Positions 9,161-18,168 are shown, counted from the first letter of the stretch. The stretch: DNA of 64,000 bases from Salarchaeum japonicum (GCF_020614395.1 NZ_CP085324.1:687564-751563); one strand, 5' to 3'. Made by a program: numbers and translations. The notes: generated from the sequence alone by a model not told the origin.

Positions 9161-10218
9161 CAGTCGTTCACCACCTGGGGGTTGACGTACGCGTACAGCG
9201 CGTCCACGAGGATGTTGATGAGAACGAAACCACAGCCGATGACGATGAGCGACCCCTGGATGACCGTCCAGTCACGCCGATTGATGGCGTCGATGAGGAG
9301 GGTGCCGAGGCCCGGCCAGTCGAACACGCTCTCCGTGATGACCGCGCCGCCGATGAGCGTCCCCAACTGGAGACCGAGCACCGTGATGATGGGGATGAGC
9401 GTGTTCTTGAGCACGTGCCGGTAGCGCGTCCGCGTCTCCGGCAGGCCTTTCGCCCGCAGCGCCTGCACGTACGACTGCCCGAGTTCGTCCAGCATCCCGC
9501 TCCGCGTCAACCGCGTGATGAGCGCCGTGAAGTACGTGCCCAGGGTTATCGCCGGGAGCGCCATGTGCTGGAACCACCGAACCATCGGCTGCAGGTTCCC
9601 GGACAGGAGGTATCTGAGGCCGTCGTAGAACAGGACGGGACTCCCCTGGTAGCGCGCCATCCCGCTCGTCGGCGGGCTGAGCATTCCGACCATCGAAACC
9701 GGCCACGGCAACCCGCTCGCGAACTGTTCGAGCTGGATCGCCATCACGAGCACGAGCATGATGCCGAGCCAGAAGTTCGGCGTGCTGATGCCGACGAGGG
9801 AGAACGTCGTCGCGAAGTAGTCGCTCGGCTCGTGGCGGTTCGTCGCGCTGATGACGCCGAGCGGAATCGACAGCACGATGGCGACGACGGACGCCGCGAC
9901 CGCCATCTCGACGGTCGCCGGCAACCGCCCGAACACGACCTCCGAGACGGGTAGGCCCTTCGCGACGATGTAGGACTGCCCGAAGTCGCCCTGCACGACG
10001 CCCGTGAGGTAGTTCCAGTACTGGACGTAGATAGGTTGGTTCAGCCCGAGCTCCGCGGCGATGCGCGCCCGGAGTTCCGGCCCCGCGTCGAGCGGCGCGA
10101 TGAACGACACCGGGTTCCCCGGCGTCAGGTACCGCAGCAGGAACACCACCGTCACCACGCCCCAGATGACGAGGATACCCTGCAGTATCCGTTTCGAGAG
10201 GAAGCGAGCGAAAGACAT
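9160..10218 (-). CDS. Peptide-type ABC transporter permease (DppB/OppB-like)
   Basis: First permease of the operon, 352 residues with six predicted transmembrane segments. The N-terminal helix reads LQGILVIWGVVTVVFLLRYL and is followed by TPGNPVSF, the classic OppB start. The EAA loop is near SYVQALRAKGLPETRTRYRH, and VITESVFDWPGLGTLLIDAI matches the conserved C-terminal segment. It pairs with the DppC-like permease encoded immediately downstream. Ten bases separate it from the binding-protein gene upstream. Confidence 0.93.
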   Translation of the reverse strand: MSFARFLSKRILQGILVIWGVVTVVFLLRYLTPGNPVSFIAPLDAGPELRARIAAELGLNQPIYVQYWNYLTGVVQGDFGQSYIVAKGLPVSEVVFGRLPATVEMAVAASVVAIVLSIPLGVISATNRHEPSDYFATTFSLVGISTPNFWLGIMLVLVMAIQLEQFASGLPWPVSMVGMLSPPTSGMARYQGSPVLFYDGLRYLLSGNLQPMVRWFQHMALPAITLGTYFTALITRLTRSGMLDELGQSYVQALRAKGLPETRTRYRHVLKNTLIPIITVLGLQLGTLIGGAVITESVFDWPGLGTLLIDAINRRDWTVIQGSLIVIGCGFVLINILVDALYAYVNPQVVND

Positions 10219-10228
10219 GACGGAGGAG

Positions 10229-11851
10229 TTACGTCTGGCTCATCGCGTACGCGTCGATGCGCTCGTCACGCCGCGCCCGCCAGGACACCCGCTGGGAGAC
10301 GCCGTACACGCTGTACTGGCGGTTCAGGAAAATCCAGGGGGCTTGCTCGTTCGCGTGCGCGTTCGCCTGTTCGAGGTACTCGCGGCGCTGTTCCGTGTCG
10401 GACTCGCTCTGCGCCTGCTCGATAAGCGAGTCGAACTCGTCGTTCTCGTACGAGGTCAGCGCGCCGTCGCTCGTCAGGAGCGGAATCAGCGTCTGGCTCG
10501 CGTCGAACGTCGCGTTCCCCCAGCCGATGAGGTACCAGTGCGGGCTCGTCGTGATGTCGCCGTCCGTCAGTTCGCCGGCGAGCGACGCGAACTCGCGCTG
10601 GTTCAGGCTCGCGGAGACGTTCGGCAGTTCGTTGATCTGGTTCACGACCGCCTGCGCGATCTCCACGTCCTTCAGGTAGCGACCGACCGGGCTGTGCAGT
10701 TCGATCTCCGCGCCCGCGTACCCGCTGTCCTCCACGAGCTGCTCGGCCTGGTCGGGGTCGTAGGGGTACGGGCTGAGCTCCTCGTTGAACCCGACGAACC
10801 CTTCGAGCGTGGGCTGGCTCGTCGCGTCCCCGAACGTGTCGAGCACGCTCTCGATGATGGACTGCATGTCCACGGCGTAGTTCATCGCCTGCCGGAACTC
10901 CACGGAGTCGAACGGCTCCACGTCGTACCGCATTCCGTTGTAGATGACGCGCGAACTCGACACCGCGTCGACGCGCGTGTTCTCGCCGTTCTGGACGCGC
11001 GAGATGTCCTGCGGCGGCACGTTCACGATCACGTCCGTCTCGCCCGCGAGGAGCTGGTTCACGCGCGTGCTGGACTCGCTCGCCGCGTTGAACGTGAGCT
11101 CGGACACGTCCGCGGGGTCCTGCCAGTAGTCGTCGAAGCGTTCGAGGACGACCTGCACGCCCTGCTCGTAGTCACTGAACTCGAACGGCCCGGTGCCGTT
11201 CATGTGCGTGGAGACGTAGTCCGCGCTGTTCTCCTCCACCCACGCCTGCTCCATCACGTCGCCGTACGTCGCGAACAGCGAGAACACGATGGGGTTCAGG
11301 CCGTCCGAGAGCACGTCAACGGCGCGCTCGCCGTCCACGACCTCCGCGCCCGTCACGCCCGCGAGCTGGTCGGACTGCGGGCTGTTGATGCCCACGTCGG
11401 GGTCGACGATGCGGTTGATGGAGTACGCCACGTCCGCGGGCGTGAGGTCGTTCCCGCTGTGGAACGTCGGCCCGTCCCGAATCTGGAAGCGGACGCGACC
11501 GTCCTCCACGCGCTCCCAGTCCGTCGCCAACTGCGCCTGCATCTGGCCCGTCCGCGTGCGGGAGAGCAAGCCCTCGTACGTGTGCAGGACGACGTTGTCC
11601 GTCGGCGTCGACCGGTGGTCCTGGGGGTCGAGCGTCGTCGGCATCTGGCCCTGCGTGATGGTGACGGGGAACTCCTGACTCCCGCTCGTCGTCTCCTGCG
11701 TCGTCCCGGACGTGGTGCCGGAGGTCGTCGTGTCGGTCGTCGTGTCGCCGCTACTCGAACACCCGGCGAGCGCGGCGGTCACGGCCGCGCCACCGACGCC
11801 GGTCAGGAACGTCCGCCGGCTGGTCGAACTATGTTCGTCACTACCTGTCAT
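10229..11851 (-). CDS. Tat-exported lipoprotein, extracellular solute-binding protein family 5
   Basis: Substrate-binding protein of the peptide-type importer, about 540 residues, the normal size for family 5. The N-terminus has a twin-arginine motif (TSRRTFLTGVG) and a lipobox (AALAGC, Cys near residue 32), then a Ser/Thr/Gly-rich linker, so it is exported folded by Tat and anchored by lipid, as is usual in haloarchaea. Family-5 landmarks include TLDPQDHRSTPTDNV and the helix FRQAMNYAVDMQSI. The start is the ATG at 11851; a TTG six bases earlier is possible. A TATA box (GTATATATGC, about 11873-11882) lies about 25 bases upstream. It is the first gene of the operon. Confidence 0.92.
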   Translation of the reverse strand: MTGSDEHSSTSRRTFLTGVGGAAVTAALAGCSSSGDTTTDTTTSGTTSGTTQETTSGSQEFPVTITQGQMPTTLDPQDHRSTPTDNVVLHTYEGLLSRTRTGQMQAQLATDWERVEDGRVRFQIRDGPTFHSGNDLTPADVAYSINRIVDPDVGINSPQSDQLAGVTGAEVVDGERAVDVLSDGLNPIVFSLFATYGDVMEQAWVEENSADYVSTHMNGTGPFEFSDYEQGVQVVLERFDDYWQDPADVSELTFNAASESSTRVNQLLAGETDVIVNVPPQDISRVQNGENTRVDAVSSSRVIYNGMRYDVEPFDSVEFRQAMNYAVDMQSIIESVLDTFGDATSQPTLEGFVGFNEELSPYPYDPDQAEQLVEDSGYAGAEIELHSPVGRYLKDVEIAQAVVNQINELPNVSASLNQREFASLAGELTDGDITTSPHWYLIGWGNATFDASQTLIPLLTSDGALTSYENDEFDSLIEQAQSESDTEQRREYLEQANAHANEQAPWIFLNRQYSVYGVSQRVSWRARRDERIDAYAMSQT

Positions 11852-11940
11852 ACCCAATCCTCACACGGCCGATGCATATATACGCTGTGCTCCCGCGAAA
11901 CCGGCGCACGGTTTAAGTTCCACCACGCCAATCACGAGAT

Positions 11941-12549
11941 ATGGCGCACGCCGGGCGCTCAAGCCTCAGAACACTCTTCGACGACGCGCCGACCCCCCAC
12001 ATCGCCCACCCCCCGCACACCCACCACCGAGACTTCTACGTCGCCACCGACGGCTCGTACGCGGAGGGCGCGGGCGGCCTCGGCGTCATCATCGAAGCGC
12101 GGAGCGGCGAGCGCGTCGCCCGCCTCGCCGTCCCCGACGCCGTCCCGGACAACAACGTCGCGGAGTACCGCGCGCTCCACCTCGGCCTCGACGTGCTCGC
12201 CGCGCGCGCACCCCGCGACGCCCGCGTCGGCGTGCTCGTCGACCACGACGAGGTCGCCGCGAACGTCAACCTCGCCGCGCTCGCCGCGAAAGGCCCCGAC
12301 TACCGGCCGCTCCGCGACGTCTCCGTCCCGTCGAGCGTCCGCCACCACTGGCGCGGCATCCGCGCGCGCGTCGCCTCCTTCACCGAACTCCGCGCCGCCG
12401 CCCTCCCGAGCGGCCGGAACCCCGCGCACGTCCTCGCGAACGCCCCCGACCAGTACGCGCACGTCAACGACGAACCCCCGAAGTGCCTCCTCCCCGGCCT
12501 CGACGAACCCGAACCGCAGATTCCGCCGCCGAGCCGCGCGAACCGCTAG
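11941..12549 (+). CDS. RNase H-like protein (haloarchaeal RNase HI type)
   Basis: Predicted RNase HI acting on RNA in RNA-DNA hybrids. It has 202 residues with an N-terminal His-rich extension (HIAHPPHTHHRD), then the RNase H fold: VATDGSYAEGAGGLGVII (first catalytic Asp), NNVAEYRALHLGLD (catalytic Glu) and VLVDHDEVAANVN (second Asp). The C-terminal third departs from bacterial RNase HI, so I cannot place the last acidic or His residue with confidence. The ATG at 11941 has an AT-rich box GTTTAAGTT about 30 bases upstream and shares an 89-base promoter region with the binding-protein gene. It overlaps the convergent arsC by four bases. Confidence 0.75.
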   Translation: MAHAGRSSLRTLFDDAPTPHIAHPPHTHHRDFYVATDGSYAEGAGGLGVIIEARSGERVARLAVPDAVPDNNVAEYRALHLGLDVLAARAPRDARVGVLVDHDEVAANVNLAALAAKGPDYRPLRDVSVPSSVRHHWRGIRARVASFTELRAAALPSGRNPAHVLANAPDQYAHVNDEPPKCLLPGLDEPEPQIPPPSRANR

Positions 12550-12953
12550 AACTCCGTGAACAGCGCCCGCACCCGGGACGCGATGTCGTCCCGAATCCGC
12601 GCGACCTCCTCGGGGGACTTTCCGTCCGGGTCGTCGAGGTTCCAGTCCCGGTTCTCCCCGCTCCAGTTCGCCGGACACACGTCCGCCGCGCTACACCCCA
12701 TCGTAATCACCACGTCCGCGTCCTGAATCTCCGCGAACGACACCTCGCGCGGCACGCGCTCCGAGATGTCGATTCCCACCGCCCGCATCGCCTCCACTAC
12801 CTCGGGATGGACGTGGTCGGCCGGCCGCGTCCCGCCCGTCACGAATGCGAGGTCGTCGCGGCCGCGCTCGCGCCGCTCGCGCTCCGCGAACGCGTACGCC
12901 ATCTGACTCCGTCCGGCGTTCTGCACGCAGACGAACGCGATGGTGGTCGTCAC
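12546..12953 (-). CDS. arsC: Arsenate reductase, low-molecular-weight phosphatase family
   Basis: Reduces arsenate to arsenite in the cytoplasm, feeding the Acr3 exporter. It has 135 residues. The P-loop near residue 9 is CVQNAGRS (CX5RS). The redox pair typical of the thioredoxin-coupled family is seen in TMGCSAADVCP. I chose the GTG at 12953 (VTTTIAFVCV), which places the P-loop at the expected position; a longer frame to 13007 exists, but the extra residues do not resemble the family. It is the last gene of arsR-acr3-arsC. A 30-base near-copy of its first codons lies upstream at 13008-13037. Confidence 0.9.
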   Translation of the reverse strand: MTTTIAFVCVQNAGRSQMAYAFAERERRERGRDDLAFVTGGTRPADHVHPEVVEAMRAVGIDISERVPREVSFAEIQDADVVITMGCSAADVCPANWSGENRDWNLDDPDGKSPEEVARIRDDIASRVRALFTEF

Positions 12954-13007
12954 TGGACGACCTCCGAGCGGGCGTGCAGAGTTAGCCGCGGAGTTTCCGT
13001 GGCGCAA

Positions 13008-13037
13008 TTCTGTACGCAGACGAACGCGATGGTGGTC
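13008..13037. repeat. 30-base duplicate of the arsC 5' end between acr3 and arsC
   Basis: Bases 13008-13037 repeat 12919-12948 with one difference (T for C). Both encode TTIAFVCVQN on the minus strand. The extra copy starts right after the acr3 stop codon; its frame then diverges from ArsC and stops before the real arsC start. It looks like a partial duplicate left by recombination between two arsC-like sequences. Confidence 0.85.
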
Positions 13038-14087
13038 TCAGTCGGTGTAGGCAACGCCGGTCACCTCCGTGTCGGGGAACAGCGAGTCCTTGGTGGCGAG
13101 CGCGACGCGGACGAGCGCGAGCATCACGGGCACTTCGATGAGGGGGCCGACGACGGTGGCGAGCGCCACGTCGCTCGCGATGCCGAAAACGGCGACGGCG
13201 ACGGCGATGGCGAGTTCGAAGTTGTTGGAGGACGCAGTGAACGCGACGCTGATGGATTCGGTGTAGTCGAACCCGAGGAGGGCGCTGGTTCCGTACGCGA
13301 GCGCCCAGAGGCCGACGAAGAAGATGAGGAGGGGGGCGGCGATGAGCGCGATTTCGCCGGGGTTGGAGACGATGTAGTCGCCCTTCAATGCGAACATCAC
13401 CACGACGGTGAACAGGAGGCCGAGCAGTCCGAACGGACTGATTCGGGGGATGACGCGCTCGTAGTACGCGCGCCGGCCGACCGTGCGGAAGGCGGTGCGC
13501 TGGACGGCGAATCCGAGGAGGAGCGGGAGGCCGAGGAAGACGCCGACCATCGTCGCGACGAGCGAGATGGACACGTCCACGCTCGTCCCGCGGAGCACGG
13601 TGAGAAAGAGGAACGCGTACGGGACGAACAGCGCGATCTGGAGGAGGCTGTTCACGCCGACGCAGACCGCGCAGAGCTCCTGGTTCCCGGACGCGAGTTC
13701 GTTCCACACGAGCACCATCGCGATGCAGGGCGCGATACCCACCAGGACGAGCCCCGTGATGTAGCCGGGGTAGCCGCCGAGGAAGAGCGTCGCGAGGCCG
13801 TACATCACGAACGGCGCGACGAGCCAGTTGAACGCGAGCGTCAACCCGATTTCGCGACGTGCGGTGCGGGTGACGCGCGGGATGCGGTCGTACTCGATTT
13901 CGGCCATGATTGGGAAGATCATCACGAACAGCCCGACGGCGATGGGGATGCTGGTGCCGTGGAACTGCACGGCGTTCAGCACGTCCACGAACCCCGGCGC
14001 GAACCGCCCGAGGCCGACGCCGAGCAACATCGCGAGCGCAATCCAGAGCGTGAGGTATCGGTCTAAGACGCCGAGGCTGTCGCTCAC
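13038..14087 (-). CDS. acr3: Arsenite efflux transporter, ACR3 family
   Basis: Membrane exporter of arsenite, about 349 residues with ten predicted transmembrane segments. ACR3 landmarks are present: FPIMAEIEYDRIPRV, the essential-Cys helix GIAPCIAMVLVWNELA followed by GNQELCAVCVGVNSLLQ, and FTASSNNFELAIAVAVAVFG near the C-terminus. It starts at the GTG at 14087, which overlaps the arsR stop by four bases (GTGA). The first residues VSDSLGVLDRYLTLWIAL match the family. The longer frame extending to 14414 is an overlap with arsR. Confidence 0.94.
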   Translation of the reverse strand: MSDSLGVLDRYLTLWIALAMLLGVGLGRFAPGFVDVLNAVQFHGTSIPIAVGLFVMIFPIMAEIEYDRIPRVTRTARREIGLTLAFNWLVAPFVMYGLATLFLGGYPGYITGLVLVGIAPCIAMVLVWNELASGNQELCAVCVGVNSLLQIALFVPYAFLFLTVLRGTSVDVSISLVATMVGVFLGLPLLLGFAVQRTAFRTVGRRAYYERVIPRISPFGLLGLLFTVVVMFALKGDYIVSNPGEIALIAAPLLIFFVGLWALAYGTSALLGFDYTESISVAFTASSNNFELAIAVAVAVFGIASDVALATVVGPLIEVPVMLALVRVALATKDSLFPDTEVTGVAYTD

Positions 14088-14464
14088 GCGTCGGCCTCCG
14101 CGGCGGCGAGCAGGCGCTCCGCGCGCTCCGTCGTCTCGTAGTACCGCCAGTTCCCCTCCTTCTCCCGCGTGACGAGGCCGGCGTCCGCGAGGTCGGAGAG
14201 CGCGTGGCTCAGCGCGCTCTCGCTCACCGAGAAGAGCGGTTCGAGTTCGCAGACGCAGAGCCGGTCGTCGCTCGCCGCGAGCACGCGCGCGAGCCGGTTC
14301 CGCGTCTCGTCTCCGAGTACCGCGAACACCGACCGCGTCCCCGCGTGTTTGTCTGCGTCGTCCGCGAGCGCGCGTAGCTCGTTCAGTCGATTCTCCACGT
14401 CCGCGTCGCAGCACCCGCCGAGGTCGGCGTCGAGCTTCCGGCGGAGCCGCTCGCTTTCACTCAT
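14084..14464 (-). CDS. arsR: ArsR/SmtB-family arsenic-responsive repressor
   Basis: Metalloid-sensing winged-helix repressor, 126 residues. The metal-binding helix carries LCVCELEPLF, matching the classical ELCVC motif of As(III) sensors. Next comes the recognition helix region SESALSHALSDLADAGLVTREKEGNWRYYE. An N-terminal extension contains a Cys pair (GGCCDADV) that may add thiolate ligands. The start is the ATG at 14464; a GTG directly before it is possible. It is first in the operon with acr3 and arsC. Direct repeats at 14485-14523 upstream are the likely operator. Confidence 0.93.
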   Translation of the reverse strand: MSESERLRRKLDADLGGCCDADVENRLNELRALADDADKHAGTRSVFAVLGDETRNRLARVLAASDDRLCVCELEPLFSVSESALSHALSDLADAGLVTREKEGNWRYYETTERAERLLAAAEADA

Positions 14465-14484
14465 CACCCACTGCTTGAACTACG

Positions 14485-14523
14485 ATTCAGATAGGTGTTA
14501 CTGTCTGAACGCTAATTCAGATA
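14485..14523 (-). promoter_or_regulatory. Probable ArsR operator (direct repeats)
   Basis: The nonamer ATTCAGATA occurs at 14485-14493 and 14515-14523, exactly 30 bases apart, about 20-60 bases before the arsR start. Between them, GTCTGAAC (14503-14510) contains the opposite orientation of the TTCAGA core. The spacing of about three helical turns would put both sites on one face of the DNA. Operator function is inferred. Confidence 0.5.
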
Positions 14524-14532
14524 CGTCGGTGG

Positions 14533-14694
14533 TCAGTCGTCCTCACCGTCCCCTAACTGACCGATATCACCGAGTTTCGGCTGCTTCCCCTCGAAGTGGG
14601 CCTGAAGCATGACTTTCGCCGCGACGTACGCGAGCACGACGGCGAACGGCACCGCGACCGGCCCCCAGGACGAGACGAACTCCGACGGTGTCAT
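14533..14694 (-). CDS. Small single-pass membrane protein, 53 residues
   Basis: ATG at 14694, stop at 14533-14535. The N-terminus MTPSEFVSSWGPVAVP leads into one hydrophobic helix (VPFAVVLAYVAAKVML) and a hydrophilic tail (AHFEGKQPKLGDIGQLGDG) ending in acidic residues. This is the plan of many haloarchaeal micro-membrane proteins. It lies upstream of arsR on the same strand but is separated from it by the arsR promoter. Function unknown. Confidence 0.65.
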   Translation of the reverse strand: MTPSEFVSSWGPVAVPFAVVLAYVAAKVMLQAHFEGKQPKLGDIGQLGDGEDD

Positions 14695-14771
14695 ACCGAC
14701 CCTGTCGAACCACTATCCCATAACAGCTGTCCCGTGCACACCGAACGACTCCTCGAAAATCGGAGAACGCG

Positions 14772-14818
14772 CTATTCTTCCTGTGCGTCCACGACTGCGA
14801 CGCCCGCCAGGTTCACGA
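14772..14818. repeat. Duplicate of the malic enzyme 3' end
   Basis: A segment of about 45 bases (14774-14818) repeats the last codons of the malic enzyme gene (14892-14936) with about four differences. Translated on the minus strand, both copies give [13 protein letters not shown] and a stop (TAG here, TAA in the gene). The two copies are 118 bases apart and flank two T-tracts and a hairpin. It resembles an attachment-type or tandem-duplication scar. Confidence 0.85.
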
Positions 14819-14864
14819 CCACCTTTTTCCAGTTCGGGGTCGCCTCCGGCGACGCCCTCACTGC

Positions 14865-14889
14865 AAAAACCTGGTGGGAAAAACCGCGG
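14865..14889 (-). terminator. Poly-T terminator after the malic enzyme gene
   Basis: On the minus strand two runs of five T (14883-14879 and 14869-14865) follow the stop codon within 25 bases. Archaeal transcription commonly ends at T-rich tracts. A GC-rich triloop hairpin (14839-14853) follows. Confidence 0.5.
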
Positions 14890-17136
14890 TTACTCTTCCT
14901 GTGCGTCCACGACCGCGACACCCGCCAGGTTCACGATGTCCTTGACTTCGTCGCCGCGCTGGAGGACGTGGACGGGTTCGTCCATGCCGACGAGCATCGG
15001 GCCGATGGCGTCCGCGCCGCCGAGGCGCTGGAGGAGTTTGTACCCGATGTTTCCGGCTTCGAGGTTCGGGAAGATGAGGACGTTCGCGGCCTCGTCGAGG
15101 TCGGCGAAGTCGTACGTGCCGGAGAGGATGTCCTCGACGACGGCGGTGTCCGCCTGCATCTCGCCGTCCACCGGGAAGTCGATATCGGGGTTCTGGCGGA
15201 GGGACTTCGCGGCGTCACGCACCTTCCGCGTGCCCTCGGTGTCGACGCTGCCGAAGTTCGAGTAGGAGAGCATCGCGACGCGCGGGTCGACGTTGAAGCG
15301 GCGCGCGAGGTTCGCGGTGTGCTCCGCGACCTCCGCCAGCACCTCCTTCGAGGGGTCTTGGTTCACGGTGGTGTCCGCGGCGAACACGACGCGGTTCTTG
15401 AACGTCAGCATGTAGACGCCCGCGACGTAGTCCGCGTCCGGCGCGGTGCCGATGACCTGGAGCGGCGGCTTGAGCGCGCTCGGGTAGTGGTGGGTGAGGC
15501 CGGTGAGGAGCGCGTCCGCGTCGCCCTCCTCGACCATCACGCTCCCGAGGTAGTTTGAGTCCTTCGCGACGAGTTCGCCCGCCTCGCTCCGCGTCACGCC
15601 CTTGCGCTTGCGGAGTTCGTGGAGGCGGTCGGCGTACGCGTCGTGGTCGCCCTCGTCCGGGTCGACGATGTCGGGGTCGAAGTCCAATCCGAGGCCGCCG
15701 ACCGTCCCCTCGATGGTGCCGCGGTCGCCCAGGAGCACGGGCTCCGCGATGCCCTCCTCCTGGAGCTGGTAGGCCGCGCGAATCATCTTCTCGTTGTCGC
15801 CCTCCGCGAGCGCGACGCGCTTCGGGTCGCTCTTCGCCTTGTTCAATACGACGCGCATCATCTCCCGGCTCTTGCCGAGGCGGGCTTCGAGGCGTTCGCG
15901 GTACGCTTCGAGGTCGACGGACTGCCGGGCGACTCCGGTCTCCATCGCGGCGTCCGCGACCGCGGGCGCGACCTCGAACAGCACGCGGGGGTCGAGCGGC
16001 TTCGGGATGATGTACTCGGGGCCGAACTGCAGGGGCTGGTCGCCGTACGCCTTCACGACCGCGTCCGGCACGTCCTGGCGCGCGAGGTCGGCGAGCGCCT
16101 CCGCGGCCGCGACCTTCATGTCCTCGTTGATGTCCGTCGCGCGCACGTCGAGCGCGCCCCGGAAGATGAACGGGAACCCGAGGACGTTGTTCACCATGTT
16201 CGGGTAGTCCGAGCGCCCGGTCGCCATGATGACCGTGTCGTCGCGCGCGGACTTCGCGTCGTCGTACCCGATTTCGGGGTCGGGGTTCGCCATCGCGAAG
16301 ATGATGGGGTCGTCCGCCATCGACTGCACCATCTCCTCGCTCACGATGCCGCCGACGCTGAGGCCGACGAACACGTCCGCGCCCGCCATCGCGTCCGCGA
16401 GGTCGTCGGCGTCGGTCTCCCGCGCGAACTCCTGCTTGTACTCGTTCACGTCGTCGCGGTCGGGCGTGATGGGGCCGGAGGAGTCGCACATCGTGATGTT
16501 CTCCTTCTTCACGCCCAGAGAGACGTAGAACCGCGCGCTCGCGATGGCCGACGCGCCCGCGCCCGAGAACACGACCTCCACGTCTTCGAGGGCTTTCCCG
16601 GAGATGTCGGCGGCGTTCAGGAGCGCCGCGCCCGAGATGATGGCCGTCCCGTGCTGGTCGTCGTGGAACACCGGGATATCCATCTCCTCGCGCAATCTGT
16701 TCTCGATGACGAAGCACTCGGGGGCCTTGATGTCCTCCAGGTTGATGCCGCCGAACGTCGGCTCCATCGCGGAGACGGACGTGACGATGTCCTCCGCGTC
16801 CTCCTGGTCGAGTTCGATGTCGAACACGTCGATGTCAGCGAACCGCTTGAACAGCACGCCCTTCCCCTCCATCACGGGCTTCGACGCCTGCGCGCCGATG
16901 TCCCCGAGGCCGAGGACGGCCGACCCGTTCGACACGACGCCGACGAGGTTCCCCTTCGCCGTGTACTGGTAGGCGTCGTCGGGATTGGTCGCGATGCGCT
17001 CGCAGGGCGCGGCGACCCCGGGCGAGTACGCGAGCGACAGGTCGCGCTGCGTGTTCGTCGGTTTCGTCGTCGATATCTCCAGTTTCCCCGGCGGGTCTTC
17101 GCGGTGGTAGTCCAAGGCGTCCTCGTCGAGTCCCAT
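14890..17136 (-). CDS. maeB: NADP-dependent malic enzyme with C-terminal phosphotransacetylase-like domain
   Basis: Oxidative decarboxylation of malate to pyruvate, supplying pyruvate and NADPH for gluconeogenic growth. It has 748 residues in two parts. Residues 1-430 are malic enzyme, with [31 protein letters not shown] and the dinucleotide-binding [17 protein letters not shown]. From about residue 430 ([21 protein letters not shown]) to the end is a phosphate acetyltransferase-like domain without evident independent activity, used for regulation in bacterial MaeB. Length and architecture match MaeB. It stands alone on its strand; the upstream intergenic 115 bases are shared with the divergent ctaA gene. 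Confidence 0.94.
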   Translation of the reverse strand: MGLDEDALDYHREDPPGKLEISTTKPTNTQRDLSLAYSPGVAAPCERIATNPDDAYQYTAKGNLVGVVSNGSAVLGLGDIGAQASKPVMEGKGVLFKRFADIDVFDIELDQEDAEDIVTSVSAMEPTFGGINLEDIKAPECFVIENRLREEMDIPVFHDDQHGTAIISGAALLNAADISGKALEDVEVVFSGAGASAIASARFYVSLGVKKENITMCDSSGPITPDRDDVNEYKQEFARETDADDLADAMAGADVFVGLSVGGIVSEEMVQSMADDPIIFAMANPDPEIGYDDAKSARDDTVIMATGRSDYPNMVNNVLGFPFIFRGALDVRATDINEDMKVAAAEALADLARQDVPDAVVKAYGDQPLQFGPEYIIPKPLDPRVLFEVAPAVADAAMETGVARQSVDLEAYRERLEARLGKSREMMRVVLNKAKSDPKRVALAEGDNEKMIRAAYQLQEEGIAEPVLLGDRGTIEGTVGGLGLDFDPDIVDPDEGDHDAYADRLHELRKRKGVTRSEAGELVAKDSNYLGSVMVEEGDADALLTGLTHHYPSALKPPLQVIGTAPDADYVAGVYMLTFKNRVVFAADTTVNQDPSKEVLAEVAEHTANLARRFNVDPRVAMLSYSNFGSVDTEGTRKVRDAAKSLRQNPDIDFPVDGEMQADTAVVEDILSGTYDFADLDEAANVLIFPNLEAGNIGYKLLQRLGGADAIGPMLVGMDEPVHVLQRGDEVKDIVNLAGVAVVDAQEE

Positions 17137-17251
17137 ACCGACTCCCCGACACCGAACGCCAAAAAACTACCCGAACCCGTCGAACGATACTTCGACAGAC
17201 GACGAAGACGCGACCTGTGTTCCTAAGTAGGACGCCGGCAAACGCAGGAAT

Positions 17252-18115
17252 ATGGCTTCCCTTCGACGGGTCGTCGCGTGGCTGGACGACCACGCCCCCG
17301 AAATCGCGCTCGCCACCACCGGCGTGACGTTCTTCCTCCTCCTGCTCGGCCTCTACACGGCCGCCGTCGGCGCGGGCGCGACCTGCAACGAAACGTACCC
17401 CGGCTGCGCCGGCCAGCTCTCCCCGGTCGGCCTCACGCTCCCCCAGTTCGTCGAGTGGTTCCACCGGTTCGTCGCGATGGCGGTCGGATTCGTCATCCTC
17501 GGGAACGCGCTCGTCCTCCAGCACCGCTTCGGCGGCACGAACGCGAGCCGCGCCGGCTGGATAGCGCTCCTCGTCCTCCCGCTCCAGGTCGTGCTCGGCG
17601 GCACCACCGTCACGTTCGCCGGCCTCGTCGAGGGCGGGTACGCGCCGCCCGTGCAGTCCCTGCACTTCTTCGCCGCGTTCGCCATCTTCACCGCGCTCGT
17701 CGCCGCGACCGCGTGGGCGTACCAGCGCGACGGCCGCATCGGCCCGAACGCGCCGCGAACCGCGCTCACCGCCGGCGCGGGCCTCTTTCTCGCACACCTC
17801 CTGCTCGCGCGCGACCTCCTCCTCACCTACACCGCGTCCGTCCAGACGCTCTACCACTTCGCCGGCCTCCTCGGGTTCGCCGCGCTGTTCGCCGCGCTCT
17901 GCTGGAACCGCGGCCTCTCGACGCGCGCCCGCACCGCCGCCGGTGCCGCAATCGGCTTCTACCTCGGCGAAACCGTCCTCACCGTCGGCATGGTGCTCGT
18001 CACGACTCCGGTCGAACTCGCCGCATACGCCGCCGCCGCGCTCGCGCTCGTCGCGGCCGCCGTCGCCGCGCGCGCCGACCCCGGCCGCGACAACGCCCGT
18101 CCGGCCGCCGAGTGA
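17252..18115 (+). CDS. ctaA: CtaA/COX15-like heme A synthase family membrane protein
   Basis: Predicted heme O to heme A monooxygenase of the membrane, needed for aa3-type oxidases. It has 287 residues with about eight transmembrane segments in two four-helix halves. Halo-CtaA landmarks are GLYTAAVGAGATC, the Cys pair C45 and C52 (CNETYPGC), EWFHRFVAMAVG with a heme-ligand His, SLHFFAAFAI and the second-half YHFAGLLGF. The extracellular Cys pair and the His positions follow the family pattern. The start is the ATG at 17252; an AT-rich stretch (CCTAAGTAG) lies 27 bases upstream. No oxidase genes lie nearby in the window. Confidence 0.82.
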   Translation: MASLRRVVAWLDDHAPEIALATTGVTFFLLLLGLYTAAVGAGATCNETYPGCAGQLSPVGLTLPQFVEWFHRFVAMAVGFVILGNALVLQHRFGGTNASRAGWIALLVLPLQVVLGGTTVTFAGLVEGGYAPPVQSLHFFAAFAIFTALVAATAWAYQRDGRIGPNAPRTALTAGAGLFLAHLLLARDLLLTYTASVQTLYHFAGLLGFAALFAALCWNRGLSTRARTAAGAAIGFYLGETVLTVGMVLVTTPVELAAYAAAALALVAAAVAARADPGRDNARPAAE

Positions 18116-18132
18116 ACCTTGCGTGATGGGTA

Positions 18133-18142
18133 AACAGTTTAT
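18133..18142 (+). promoter_or_regulatory. TATA box for the amino-acid transporter operon
   Basis: GTTTATACGG lies about 30 bases before the ATG at 18169, the distance expected for a transcript beginning just before that codon. This supports starting the binding protein at 18169 rather than at the in-frame ATG at 18148. Confidence 0.5.
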
Positions 18143-18168
18143 ACGGGATGCCGTTTAATAGGGGTCGT

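Noticed and set aside
17221-17232. CCTAAGTAGG before ctaA as another iron box
   Set aside because: It lacks the TTAGG-N4-CCTAA order and spacing; it is better explained as a TATA-like element.
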